A program made the position numbers and the translations under genes. 36,485 nucleotides of DNA from Desulfobacterales bacterium (GTDB lineage: Bacteria > Desulfobacterota > Desulfobacteria > Desulfobacterales > UBA11574): NCBI GenBank assembly GCA_030601485.1, contig JAUVTO010000002.1, forward strand, positions 1 through 36,485. The letters run 5' to 3'. Below, one piece after another: positions 1-6,519 of this stretch; positions within the stretch are counted from its first letter, which is position 1, and every line of letters starts with the position of its first letter. The notes below the pieces were generated by a model. It saw nothing but the letters and a program-made list of their open reading frames with translations. It was not told the DNA's origin and searched no databases.

Positions 1-1
1 C

Positions 2-169
2 GGCGCAGGCGCTGCGGCCCGAAACTCCATCGGCCTGGTGATCGTAGGCGGCATGACCATCGGCAGCCTTTTCACCCTTTTTGTTGTTCCGTCTATTTAC
101 ATACTGATTGCACGGGATCATTCCACAGAAGCGGCGCCCGACGCCGTTGGATCTCAAGGCAAGCTATAA
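2..169 (+). CDS. RND efflux transporter, C-terminal fragment (cut by window edge)
   Basis: The last 55 codons of an open frame that enters from the left edge. The translation contains GLVIVGGMTIGSLFTLFVVP, which matches the final transmembrane helix of AcrB/MexB-type RND inner-membrane pumps, including the FVVP turn followed by a short hydrophilic tail. Such pumps export drugs or other toxic compounds with a periplasmic adaptor and an outer-membrane channel, driven by the proton gradient. Neither partner gene can be seen because they would lie to the left. The frame ends in TAA at 167-169, just ahead of a 19-bp inverted repeat. The substrate and exact subfamily cannot be told from this fragment. 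Confidence 0.85.
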   Translation, partial: GAGAAARNSIGLVIVGGMTIGSLFTLFVVPSIYILIARDHSTEAAPDAVGSQGKL

Positions 170-183
170 TTTTTTTTCCATAG

Positions 184-257
184 ATGAGTCTGTTGATTAA
201 TGAGGATTTTCGTTCAAGATCAAGGCATGCGAAAAGACCATTAATCAACAGACTCAT
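184..257. repeat. Perfect 19-bp inverted repeat downstream of the RND gene
   Basis: Positions 184-202 are the exact reverse complement of 239-257. An inner pair, TTTTCG at 207-212 and CGAAAA at 230-235, extends the fold. The 74-nt hairpin begins 14 nt after the RND stop codon. There is no T-tract directly after the right arm, so it is not a classical intrinsic terminator for the upstream gene, although it could block 3' exonucleases. It may be a small palindromic mobile element. It differs in sequence from the 125-nt element next to it. Confidence 0.75.
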
Positions 258-286
258 AGATCCGCTTATGGGGTTGCTACAGATTT

Positions 287-411
287 GATGTTTTCGTAAA
301 AAGTTCAAACTCAAGGCGTGCAAATTTTGCAATCATGAGGCGTACTTATCGTACGTTGAATGATTACGAAATGCAGCACAACGCAGAAGTTGGACTTTTT
401 ACGAGACCGTC
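287..411. repeat. 125-nt palindromic MITE-like element, copy 1
   Basis: Same length as the copy at 35405-35529, with about seven mismatches by eye. The ends are imperfect inverted repeats: TTTTCGTAAAAAGTTC on the left against GGACTTTTTACGAGACCGTC on the right. The inner part is also largely self-complementary, centred on CGTAC..CGTACG, so the whole unit can fold into one long hairpin. It encodes no transposase. Its right end overlaps the metallo-hydrolase gene and provides that gene's last residues (LTVS) and its stop codon. Confidence 0.85.
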
Positions 412-1193
412 AGATTTATTTGCATAAGATCTTCTGCAAGGAGCAGGGGGCCGGAATAGGTTTTTCGGCACTGTTTTTCGATATCGACCTGATCGCATTC
501 CGGATAAAAATGGGTCAAAACCAGTTTGCGGACATTGGCCCGGGTTGCAATCTCGCCTGCCAGAGAGGGGGTAAGATGCCCTTTTACCTTCAATTCATCG
601 GGAAGAGCCGATTCACAAATAAGAAGATCTGCATCCTTTGAAAGCGTCACCAGATTTTCGGAAAAATCCGTATCCCCGGAATAGACCATGGATATTCCGC
701 CGGGAGTTGTTATTCTGAATGCAATGCTCTCCGGGTTGTGTTCAACCGGAAGTGATTCCACTTTAAAATCATCAAACTCCTTCATGTCATGGCCGGTATT
801 GTCGAATTCAACAATGTTTAAAAGACCCGGCGCAAGTTCGATCCAATGGCCATAAACATTTTTCAGGTTATCATAAAATTTTGCAAATCCCTTTCCGGCC
901 ATCAGTGTAAGCGGAATTTTGCGCCGTCTCCCGTCAGGATATTTGTTGGCGAATAAAAACGGGACCAGTTCACCGGTATGATCCGGGTGGAAATGGCTAT
1001 AAAAGACAAAGGAAACCTCGAAAATTTCAATACCGTTTTCAAGAAGCTTGTGCATGGTACCGGCTCCGGAATCGAACAGAAGAAATTTGTCCCTTATTTT
1101 CATGAGTATTGAACATGAGCTGCGTCTGAGAGAAGGGACGCATGTTCCGGAACCGAGGATGGTCACAGATGTTTCGACAGGATCAGAACTCAT
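399..1193 (-). CDS. Metallo-beta-lactamase-fold hydrolase (RNase Z-like)
   Basis: A 264-aa protein with the binuclear metal site of the MBL superfamily: HFHPDH at residues 67-72 (H67, H69, D71, H72), EHNPES at about 151-156, GDTD at 173-176 and LTHFYPE at about 226-232. GHLTPSLAG near 205-213 resembles the RNase Z/arylsulfatase branch. It is probably a cytoplasmic phosphodiesterase or nuclease, but the substrate cannot be assigned. The start ATG at 1193 overlaps the stop of the DHH phosphoesterase gene in an ATGA arrangement, so the two are translationally coupled and may act together on nucleic acid or nucleotides. The C-terminus, LTVS and TAA, lies inside the right arm of the 125-nt palindromic element. 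The native C-terminus may therefore have been altered by insertion. Confidence 0.85.
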   Translation of the reverse strand: MSSDPVETSVTILGSGTCVPSLRRSSCSILMKIRDKFLLFDSGAGTMHKLLENGIEIFEVSFVFYSHFHPDHTGELVPFLFANKYPDGRRRKIPLTLMAGKGFAKFYDNLKNVYGHWIELAPGLLNIVEFDNTGHDMKEFDDFKVESLPVEHNPESIAFRITTPGGISMVYSGDTDFSENLVTLSKDADLLICESALPDELKVKGHLTPSLAGEIATRANVRKLVLTHFYPECDQVDIEKQCRKTYSGPLLLAEDLMQINLTVS

Positions 1194-2179
1194 TTTTTGC
1201 CTGCTTTTTTTTCAACTTTGTTGATGATCCACCGTAAGAGCTTTTTATCATGCTTATAATCGACAACTTCTTTTAGGGCTTCAAACGGAATTTCAGCACG
1301 CGCCATGCTTTTATGGCCGCCTGCAGAGCCGATTTGTCCGAAACTTAGTTTGGCGACTTTTCCTGCATGCTTGCGAAGACCGTCGTTTCTGAAAACAATA
1401 ATAAGCTTTTTACTATATACACCAGAGACAATGCTCCAGTTTACCGAGCTGATTTTCATGAAAAAATCTGCGATAATCACGCAAATGTCAGGATTTACCA
1501 CCGGACCGAGGTAAGCGAACATATGTCCTTTACGGACACGCTTATTATCAAGGGCTATTTTGAAATATTTTAAAAAATCGATCGTCAATTCCGACTGCTC
1601 GATTTTGTTGATAAGATGGAGATTAGAATGACGGTAAAGAAACTGAAATGCCCTGACATCTTCAATTAAGGTTTGACGTACAAAATTGTCCGTATCTGTT
1701 TTAATGGCATAAAACAGGCCGGTGGCCAGTTTGCTGGAAGGTTTAATTTTTGCCGCCCTCAAATATTCGGTCATTATGGTGGCGGTTGCTCCGTATTTAG
1801 GGCGGATGTCCACAAAAGGCGCACTCACACCGGTGTCGGGATGATGATCTATAATGACATGCGGCGGGTACTCTGTAAATACTTCATTATGATTCGGCTG
1901 GGAATCGACAATTACAAAACGGTTGAAGGAATCTTTGACAATGTCTTTAAGTGGGACAAGATCCACACCCAATAGCCGGACCATTGCAATATTGTCCGGA
2001 CGTTTAATGATGTTGATATTGGAAATGGTTACACTGGATACTTTGCGCCAAAGCAATCTTTTGACAGCCATAGCGCTTGCAATTGCATCCGGATCGGCAT
2101 TAATCAGGATAAGAACATTATCTTCGCCTTCAAACGGATCATAAAAACGGCGCAACTTCTCGACAGCAGAGAGTGTCAT
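1190..2179 (-). CDS. DHH/DHHA1 family phosphoesterase (NrnA-like)
   Basis: A 329-aa cytoplasmic protein of the DHH superfamily. Motif I is NADPDAIAS at residues 28-36, the DHH signature is IDHHPDTG at about 110-117, and a C-terminal DHHA1 glycine-rich motif GSAGGHKSMARAEIP lies near residue 285. This architecture matches bifunctional oligoribonuclease/pAp phosphatases, which finish RNA decay and recycle 3'-phosphoadenosine phosphate using manganese. Motif I has Ala instead of the common Gly (DPDAIAS, where DADAIGS is usual), but keeps the acidic residues. It is the first gene of a two-gene minus-strand unit and is divergent from the F0 operon. RecJ or a cyclic dinucleotide phosphodiesterase are less likely because there are no extra N- or C-terminal domains. 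Confidence 0.85.
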   Translation of the reverse strand: MTLSAVEKLRRFYDPFEGEDNVLILINADPDAIASAMAVKRLLWRKVSSVTISNINIIKRPDNIAMVRLLGVDLVPLKDIVKDSFNRFVIVDSQPNHNEVFTEYPPHVIIDHHPDTGVSAPFVDIRPKYGATATIMTEYLRAAKIKPSSKLATGLFYAIKTDTDNFVRQTLIEDVRAFQFLYRHSNLHLINKIEQSELTIDFLKYFKIALDNKRVRKGHMFAYLGPVVNPDICVIIADFFMKISSVNWSIVSGVYSKKLIIVFRNDGLRKHAGKVAKLSFGQIGSAGGHKSMARAEIPFEALKEVVDYKHDKKLLRWIINKVEKKAGKK

Positions 2180-2307
2180 ATGGGTGCTTCTTCCTCAGGT
2201 AGTCTTAAACAAAACGTATTTAACTTACAATATATTACAAAAAAATTTAATGCAATCACACTTTTTTTTCGATTCAGATAAATCAAGAAAAAAAATTGGT
2301 TATCTTC

Positions 2308-2337
2308 TTGACAGTTACAAATAATATTTGTTATCTG
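2308..2337 (+). promoter_or_regulatory. Possible promoter of the F0 operon
   Basis: A consensus -35 box TTGACA at 2308-2313 is followed 18 nt later by a poor -10 box, TATCTG. It is the only good -35 box between the divergent DHH gene and the first F0 gene, and the spacer is AT-rich. The weak -10 box makes the call tentative. Confidence 0.4.
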
Positions 2338-2415
2338 ACTACCCTACCATTTTTTAGAGGCATTTATTAAATATCAAAGCAATGCTTCGAATTCAAAGAG
2401 TTTTTATCAGGCAGG

Positions 2416-2700
2416 ATGCCAAAACAAAAAAAAAAGATTTTCGATTATAAAAGAAACCGTGCCTGGACCGAAAATCTTTACATTGTAACGCATCTGGGCC
2501 TTACAATGGCCGGTTGCATCGCTTTGTGTTTTTTTATCGGGCTATACCTTGACAAATGGTTGGGAACAAAGGGGGTTTTCATAAGCATATTTATCATTTT
2601 AGGTGTTATCGGCGGCGCGAACGTGGTATATCGTCAGATTCTCGATATAACTGAACACAAGGAAAATGATAAAATAAATTCCGACAATGGACACTCTTAG
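2416..2700 (+). CDS. AtpZ/AtpI-like small membrane protein of the F0 operon
   Basis: A 94-aa protein with a basic N-terminus (MPKQKKKIF) and two predicted membrane helices at about residues 27-46 and 53-73, separated by GLYLDKWLGTKG. This is the hallmark of the AtpZ/"F0F1-ATPase gene 1" family, which usually opens atp operons and is thought to help assembly or cation supply. The gene heads the F0 cluster and overlaps the next gene by 14 nt, so the two are cotranscribed and probably coupled. The family assignment is firm from the helix-turn pattern and position. The precise role is not established from sequence. Confidence 0.8.
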   Translation: MPKQKKKIFDYKRNRAWTENLYIVTHLGLTMAGCIALCFFIGLYLDKWLGTKGVFISIFIILGVIGGANVVYRQILDITEHKENDKINSDNGHS

Positions 2701-3073
2701 ACAAATACAGAAAAAGTACTGTACCAGAGCTATTTCGGCGGCAATCTTTGCCGGCCTTTTTTTTATCCTTGTCGGTCAAAAACCAATCGGAAAGGGATTG
2801 ATTCTGGGAACTGTTTTCAGCATTATTAATTTTATTCTAATGGGTGAAACTATCCCTATGAAAATGGGTAAAACAAAAAGGAAAACCTACGTGTTTTCCC
2901 TGGGCTCGATTTTTTTCAGATATCTTATTTTAGCAGTGCCCCTGATCACTGCAATAAAACTTGAACAATACAATCTTTTTGCTGTCATTATCGGGATATT
3001 TTTTATCCAGCTTTTCATTCTGGCAGATCACATATTTAACTATTTATCATCTGCCCGTGGAAAACAGATATAG
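2687..3073 (+). CDS. atpI: ATP synthase protein I-like membrane subunit
   Basis: A 128-aa, strongly hydrophobic protein with four predicted membrane helices, at about residues 15-30, 33-52, 66-88 and 93-115. Position between the AtpZ-like gene and subunit a, length and hydropathy fit ATP synthase subunit I (AtpI), a c-ring assembly factor. AtpI might matter more than usual here, because this operon must assemble a ring from two c proteins of different size. The N-ATPase protein AtpR occupies a similar place and is an alternative name. Sequence similarity within this family is low, so the assignment rests largely on context. Confidence 0.7.
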   Translation: MDTLRQIQKKYCTRAISAAIFAGLFFILVGQKPIGKGLILGTVFSIINFILMGETIPMKMGKTKRKTYVFSLGSIFFRYLILAVPLITAIKLEQYNLFAVIIGIFFIQLFILADHIFNYLSSARGKQI

Positions 3074-3085
3074 GAAGAATGTATT

Positions 3086-3760
3086 ATGGAAGATCTTGGT
3101 AGGATTCACCAACTCATAGTTCATGTTATGGGACGTGATTTGACGTTTAATCTTGAAGTCATTGTGATGACCTGGATCGTCATCACCGCGCTGATTTGCT
3201 TTGGTTTTTTGGCGACCAGAAAAAAGAGTATACTCCCCGGACCAATACAGGTTGTGGGAGAACTTTTTGTAAATTTTCTTTACGGCCTGACCGAAGATGC
3301 TCTGGGTGAGGAACTTTCAAAAAAGTACTCCCCCCTTATATGTGCATTGTTTATGTTTCTTTTACTTTCAAACTGGCTGGGGATCATTCCTCACCTGGAA
3401 GAGCCGACCAAAGATCTCAATACGCCGTTGAGTTTTGGGATCATGGGATTTGTCATCGCCCATCATGCCGGTATCAAGGCCAAGGGAATAAAAAAGTATC
3501 TTAAAGCCTACTGTGAGCCGATGTTTTTTATGGCGCCGTTGAATATAATCGGGGAGTTGGCCAAGGTTGTTTCCATATCTTTTCGTCTCTTTGGCAATAT
3601 TATGGGCGGTGCTATCATCATCCTGGTGGTGTCTTACCTGACCTACAGCATTATTACACCACCTTTTCTGAATGCGTTTTTCGGGGCATTCGTTGGAACT
3701 ATTCAGGCGTTTGTGTTTACCATGCTAACGGTTGTATATATTGCAGTGCAGGTAAATTAG
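3086..3760 (+). CDS. atpB: ATP synthase F0 subunit a
   Basis: A 224-aa polytopic membrane protein that forms the two ion half-channels against the c-ring. The essential arginine is R167 in SISFRLFGNIMGG. Other family marks are the PTKDLNTPLSF segment (about residues 107-117), GELAK just before the Arg helix, and GTIQAFVFTMLTVVYIA in the last helix with Q207. The length is normal for a bacterial a subunit. It lies 12 nt after atpI and 3 nt before the fused c gene, so it is in the same transcript. Na+ or H+ specificity is better judged from the c subunits. Confidence 0.95.
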   Translation: MEDLGRIHQLIVHVMGRDLTFNLEVIVMTWIVITALICFGFLATRKKSILPGPIQVVGELFVNFLYGLTEDALGEELSKKYSPLICALFMFLLLSNWLGIIPHLEEPTKDLNTPLSFGIMGFVIAHHAGIKAKGIKKYLKAYCEPMFFMAPLNIIGELAKVVSISFRLFGNIMGGAIIILVVSYLTYSIITPPFLNAFFGAFVGTIQAFVFTMLTVVYIAVQVN

Positions 3761-3763
3761 CTT

Positions 3764-4735
3764 ATGGCATACGATATTCAAACATGGGTAAGTGTAGCAG
3801 CGTTTAGTGCCGGCGGAATTACCATGGGATTCGGCGCCATAGGAGCGGCGATAGGTGAAGGATATACCGCCGCAAGCGCTAATGAGGCCATCGGCCGTAA
3901 CCCCGAACAGTCGGGTGATATTTTCAAGTCCATGCTGGTAGGGCAGGCCATTGCCGAATCTGCTGCTATTTTTGCGCTGGTCATTGCAATGATGCTTTTG
4001 TTTACGAATTTTACATCACATATTTTAATGATACCTGTTTTATTGAGCGCTGGTTTGTGTATGGGGCTGGGGGCCATCGGTGCCGGCGTAGGTGCGGGAT
4101 ATCCTGCGGCAGCCGCCTGTAGAGGCATGGCCAGGCAGCCGTCCATGAGTGGGCGCTTAACTACCAACATGCTGATCGGTTCAGCGGTCTGCCAGACCCC
4201 TGCGATCTTTGCGTTGGTGGTGTCGTTTATTTTAATGTTTACAGATTTTTCATCAAGTCCGGTTTCACCGACATGGGCGGCGATTCTGGGTGCAGGGATT
4301 TCGTCCGGGTTTGGAGCCATCGGCTCAGGCTTAGGCGGTGGTATGGTTGCGGAAGCCAGTTGTGATGGGATCGCCCGGCAGCCCTTAACTGTAACATCGG
4401 TGACCAATGTCATGCTTCTCGGCCAGGCAGTCACCCAGACCACCGCCATATATGCACTTTTAGTAAGCTTTATCTTGATGTTCAAATCCTTTCCGGCAAC
4501 CGATTTATTAGCCCCTCCCATGGCTTTGCTGGCGGCCGGCTTGTGTATGGGTATCGGTGCCATCGGCCCGGCAATCGGTGAAGGCTTTGCCGGTCGCAGC
4601 GCCGTCGACGGGATTGCACGCAACGAAAAACACATTGCGGATTTGACAAGATTGATGCTGGTGGGGCAGGCGGTGGCCGAGTCAACGGGGATTTATTCCC
4701 TGGTCATTGCTCTAATCCTGATTTTTGTTATTTGA
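3764..4735 (+). CDS. Fused four-hairpin ATP synthase c subunit (eight membrane helices)
   Basis: A 323-aa protein made of four tandem c-subunit hairpins, at about residues 1-85, 88-163, 168-243 and 250-323. A normal F-type c has one hairpin. Hairpin 1 keeps both ion-binding carboxylates, E32 (AIGEGY) and E65 (QAIAES). Hairpin 4 does too, with E273 and E306 (GQAVAESTGIYS). Hairpin 2 has A111 and Q144 (AVCQTP) in those places, and hairpin 3 has G192 and Q225 (AVTQTT), so the two middle hairpins cannot bind an ion in the usual way. Known parallels are the duplicated c of eukaryotic V-ATPases and of Acetobacterium woodii. The gene starts 3 nt after atpB without a strong ribosome binding site and is followed by a normal single c gene. 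It probably enters the same rotor as a minor component, which is an inference. Confidence 0.93.
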   Translation: MAYDIQTWVSVAAFSAGGITMGFGAIGAAIGEGYTAASANEAIGRNPEQSGDIFKSMLVGQAIAESAAIFALVIAMMLLFTNFTSHILMIPVLLSAGLCMGLGAIGAGVGAGYPAAAACRGMARQPSMSGRLTTNMLIGSAVCQTPAIFALVVSFILMFTDFSSSPVSPTWAAILGAGISSGFGAIGSGLGGGMVAEASCDGIARQPLTVTSVTNVMLLGQAVTQTTAIYALLVSFILMFKSFPATDLLAPPMALLAAGLCMGIGAIGPAIGEGFAGRSAVDGIARNEKHIADLTRLMLVGQAVAESTGIYSLVIALILIFVI

Positions 4736-4778
4736 TGGTAACGTTTCTTGAAAAATAAAATCTAAACCCAAATTATAT

Positions 4779-4790
4779 AGGAGGATTAAA
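4779..4790 (+). promoter_or_regulatory. Strong ribosome binding site of the single-hairpin c gene
   Basis: A full AGGAGG at 4779-4784 stands 6 nt before the ATG at 4791. The fused c gene just upstream has only a weak site (AGG within gcaggtaaattagctt). The contrast suggests many more copies of the single c than of the fused c are made from one mRNA. Confidence 0.8.
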
Positions 4791-5039
4791 ATGGCAATTG
4801 AAGGTGCGGATCTGATAAGAGCATCTGCTTATCTAGGAGCAGGTCTTGCTATGGGACTCGGGGCAATCGGTCCTGGAGTAGGTGAAGGTATGGCAGCCGC
4901 AAAAGCATGTGAAGCAATCGGTAAGAATCCTAAAGAGGCGGGCCTGTTGACCCGAACGATGCTGGTGGGACAGGCGGTTTCCGAGTCTACCGGAATTTAT
5001 TCACTGGTGATTGCATTACTGCTTTTATTCGTTGTTTAA
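4791..5039 (+). CDS. atpE: ATP synthase F0 subunit c, Na+-type with two carboxylates
   Basis: An 82-aa single-hairpin rotor subunit. Residues important for Na+ binding in Ilyobacter tartaricus-type rings are recognisable: E65 and S66 in GQAVSESTGIYSLVIAL, and Y70. Position 32 is Glu (GVGEGM) where Ilyobacter has Gln. A ring with Glu at both 32 and 65 is the two-carboxylate arrangement described for Fusobacterium nucleatum, so Na+ coupling is likely. It has a consensus ribosome binding site and stands 55 nt downstream of the fused four-hairpin c, with which it shares high similarity, especially to hairpin 4. It should make up most of the ring. Confidence 0.95.
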   Translation: MAIEGADLIRASAYLGAGLAMGLGAIGPGVGEGMAAAKACEAIGKNPKEAGLLTRTMLVGQAVSESTGIYSLVIALLLLFVV

Positions 5040-5072
5040 TTTCTATAGCATTGTTTTAATGGAAGATAGCTT

Positions 5073-5528
5073 ATGGAAATAGTCAGCAACATAGCTCTGA
5101 TAACTATCAATGGGACTTTATTTCATCAACTGATAGCTTTTCTGATATTTGTGTTTATCATGAATCGTATTATGTTTCGTCCCCTGCAGAAAGTTATGGG
5201 CGAAAGAGACAGTTTTATTGAGAAAATAAAGCTGGAAACCGTTGATGCAGCCAAAGAACTTGAGCACCTGACCGATGAGCTGAAAGAGAGGGAATCTGCA
5301 GTTCGAACTAAGGCCATGGAAGTTAGGCGTGAGCTCGAAGCAGGGGGAAGCCAGGAAGCTACCGAGATTTTTACTTCTGCCAACAAAGAGATTGAGACAA
5401 TAAAAGAAAATGCCGAAAATGAAATTAACGCTCGAATCTTAGAAGCAAGAAAGCATCTCCAAAAAGAATCCGAAACCCTGGTTGTAAATATTATGGAAAA
5501 TTTGCTGAATCGGAGACTGGCTCCATGA
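5073..5528 (+). CDS. ATP synthase F0 subunit b' (peripheral stalk)
   Basis: A 151-aa protein with one N-terminal membrane helix (about residues 12-32, including IAFLIFVFIMNRIMFRPL) followed by a long charged coiled coil rich in Glu and Lys. This is the form of a b or b' stalk subunit, which holds the F1 head against rotation. MFRPLQKVMGERD after the membrane helix is typical of the family. Its stop overlaps the next b-type gene by 4 nt (ATGA), so the two stalk subunits are translationally coupled and probably form a heterodimer. Which of the pair is b and which b' is a convention. This one lacks a signal-like leader. Confidence 0.88.
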   Translation: MEIVSNIALITINGTLFHQLIAFLIFVFIMNRIMFRPLQKVMGERDSFIEKIKLETVDAAKELEHLTDELKERESAVRTKAMEVRRELEAGGSQEATEIFTSANKEIETIKENAENEINARILEARKHLQKESETLVVNIMENLLNRRLAP

Positions 5529-6112
5529 AAAGAGTTAATGGAATAACTTTGCTGTGCTTTTGTATCACAGCAGGTGTCCTGAGCCTTCATTTCCTCGGAC
5601 ACGAAGCCTTTGCAGCAGAAAAATCAAGTAGTTGGCGGCCAACATATGATCTGATTTTAAGGTGGATCAACTTTGGGATCATTGTTTTTGTGTTGAATAA
5701 ATATGCAAAAGCTCCACTAATGAATTTCCTGCGGGGTCAAAAAGAAAAGTTGGCAAAGGAAATCAAAAAGCTGGATGATAAAAAGGAAAATGTTGCCGCA
5801 AATATCAAAGAAACCCAAAAAGTCATTGATGTAAGTGAAGTTCGTTTTGCTGAACTTAAAGAGCGAATTGTTAAACAAGGACAAAGGAAAAAACAGGAAA
5901 TTATCGAATCTGCTCATCAGCAAAGTAAAATGATGCTAAAAAATGCCAGACGAAGGATAGGCAGCCAATTTGACCAGGCAAAAAGTGCTTTCAGGGCGGA
6001 ATTGATAGACACAGCAATCGAATTGGCCATGCAAAGACTTCCCCAAGAGATTATCGATGAAGACCACGATAAATTCTTAGATCAATACCTGGCCAGCAAA
6101 TTATCAGACTAA
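5525..6112 (+). CDS. atpF: ATP synthase F0 subunit b with signal-like leader
   Basis: A 195-aa b-type stalk subunit. It starts with a signal-peptide-like segment (residues 1-30, hydrophobic core LLCFCITAGVLSLHF and an AFA/AEK-type junction). Then comes the membrane helix (about 43-60, WINFGIIVFVLNKYAKAP) and a charged coiled coil to the C-terminus. Two hydrophobic stretches before the coil occur in b subunits of several delta-proteobacterial ATP synthases (known family feature). It is the last gene of the cluster. No delta, alpha, gamma, beta or epsilon gene follows; a thiamine riboswitch begins about 70 nt later. The F1 genes must therefore be elsewhere in the genome. Confidence 0.9.
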   Translation: MKRVNGITLLCFCITAGVLSLHFLGHEAFAAEKSSSWRPTYDLILRWINFGIIVFVLNKYAKAPLMNFLRGQKEKLAKEIKKLDDKKENVAANIKETQKVIDVSEVRFAELKERIVKQGQRKKQEIIESAHQQSKMMLKNARRRIGSQFDQAKSAFRAELIDTAIELAMQRLPQEIIDEDHDKFLDQYLASKLSD

Positions 6113-6144
6113 CGTTCTGTTATAAAAATCTTATAAAAGATCTC

Positions 6145-6173
6145 TTGACAACCTAAAAGCTTAGATTTAAAAT
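6145..6173 (+). promoter_or_regulatory. Promoter of the thiamine operon
   Basis: TTGACA at 6145-6150, a 17-nt spacer, and TAAAAT at 6168-6173 (five of six consensus positions). Transcription would begin near 6180, a few bases before the TPP riboswitch. This is one of the two best sigma-70-type promoters seen in the window. Confidence 0.8.
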
Positions 6174-6183
6174 AGTATTATCT

Positions 6184-6270
6184 CGTTAGGGGTGTTGGTA
6201 TCATCTGAGAGTCCGGGAAAGGACAACCCTTAACCACCTGATCAGGGTAATACCTGCGAAGGGAAACGGG
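6184..6270 (+). ncRNA. TPP riboswitch (THI element)
   Basis: The conserved blocks of the thiamine pyrophosphate aptamer appear in order: AGGGGTG at 6188-6194, CTGAGAG at 6205-6211, ACAACCCTTAACCACCTGAT at 6223-6242, then GGGTAATACCTGCGAAGGGA at 6245-6264. It lies just after a strong promoter and is followed by an intrinsic terminator at 6295-6332, then thiC. High TPP would favour the terminator and switch off the operon. The rest of the leader (6333-6519) shows no gene; the short open frame there has no ribosome binding site or similarity. Confidence 0.95.
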
Positions 6271-6294
6271 CCTGCGATTCGGATTTGATTGTCC

Positions 6295-6332
6295 ATGCTG
6301 TTTTCCTATTCGGGGAAACAGCATTTTTTTTT
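6295..6332 (+). terminator. Riboswitch-controlled intrinsic terminator
   Basis: A 12-bp stem pairs 6295-6306 (ATGCTGTTTTCC) with 6313-6324, with one T-G wobble and a 6-nt loop, followed by nine T's (6324-6332). It sits about 25 nt after the TPP aptamer and 190 nt before thiC, so it is the expression platform. Control is by transcription termination, not by masking the thiC ribosome binding site. Confidence 0.9.
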
Positions 6333-6519
6333 GGAATAAAATTTGTTTACTTACCGATCGCCGTCTTTTTGCATACCGATCAGATAACGCCCCTATTTAA
6401 ACCGGGTTTCTCACTGCTCAGAGCAATACAGGAACACGGCATTTTTCAGGCCGAAGACGCAGTTACTTGGCCTTCAGATCCCATAAAATGGGAATAAACG
6501 CAACGAACGGAGGTATAAA

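Noticed and set aside
287..411. A remnant of an insertion sequence with transposase
   Set aside because: The element is only 125 nt, is palindromic throughout and has a second copy of equal length, so it is a complete small unit without a coding part.
360..641. A 93-codon plus-strand frame from the palindromic element into the metallo-hydrolase gene
   Set aside because: It is antisense to a well-supported MBL-fold gene and begins within the repeat.
3778..4635. A 285-codon antisense open frame across the fused c gene
   Set aside because: It is the mirror of a repetitive Ala/Gly-rich coding sequence; the opposite strand has clear c-subunit motifs and operon context, while this frame has no recognisable domain.
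3764..5039. The fused c gene read as a V-type ATPase K subunit
   Set aside because: Operon content (a, b', b, AtpI-like) is F-type and hairpin 4 is closest to the neighbouring F-type c; no V-type subunit is present.
6285..6497. A 70-codon frame in the thiamine leader
   Set aside because: It runs through the intrinsic terminator hairpin and T-tract, has no ribosome binding site, and the leader is explained by the riboswitch.
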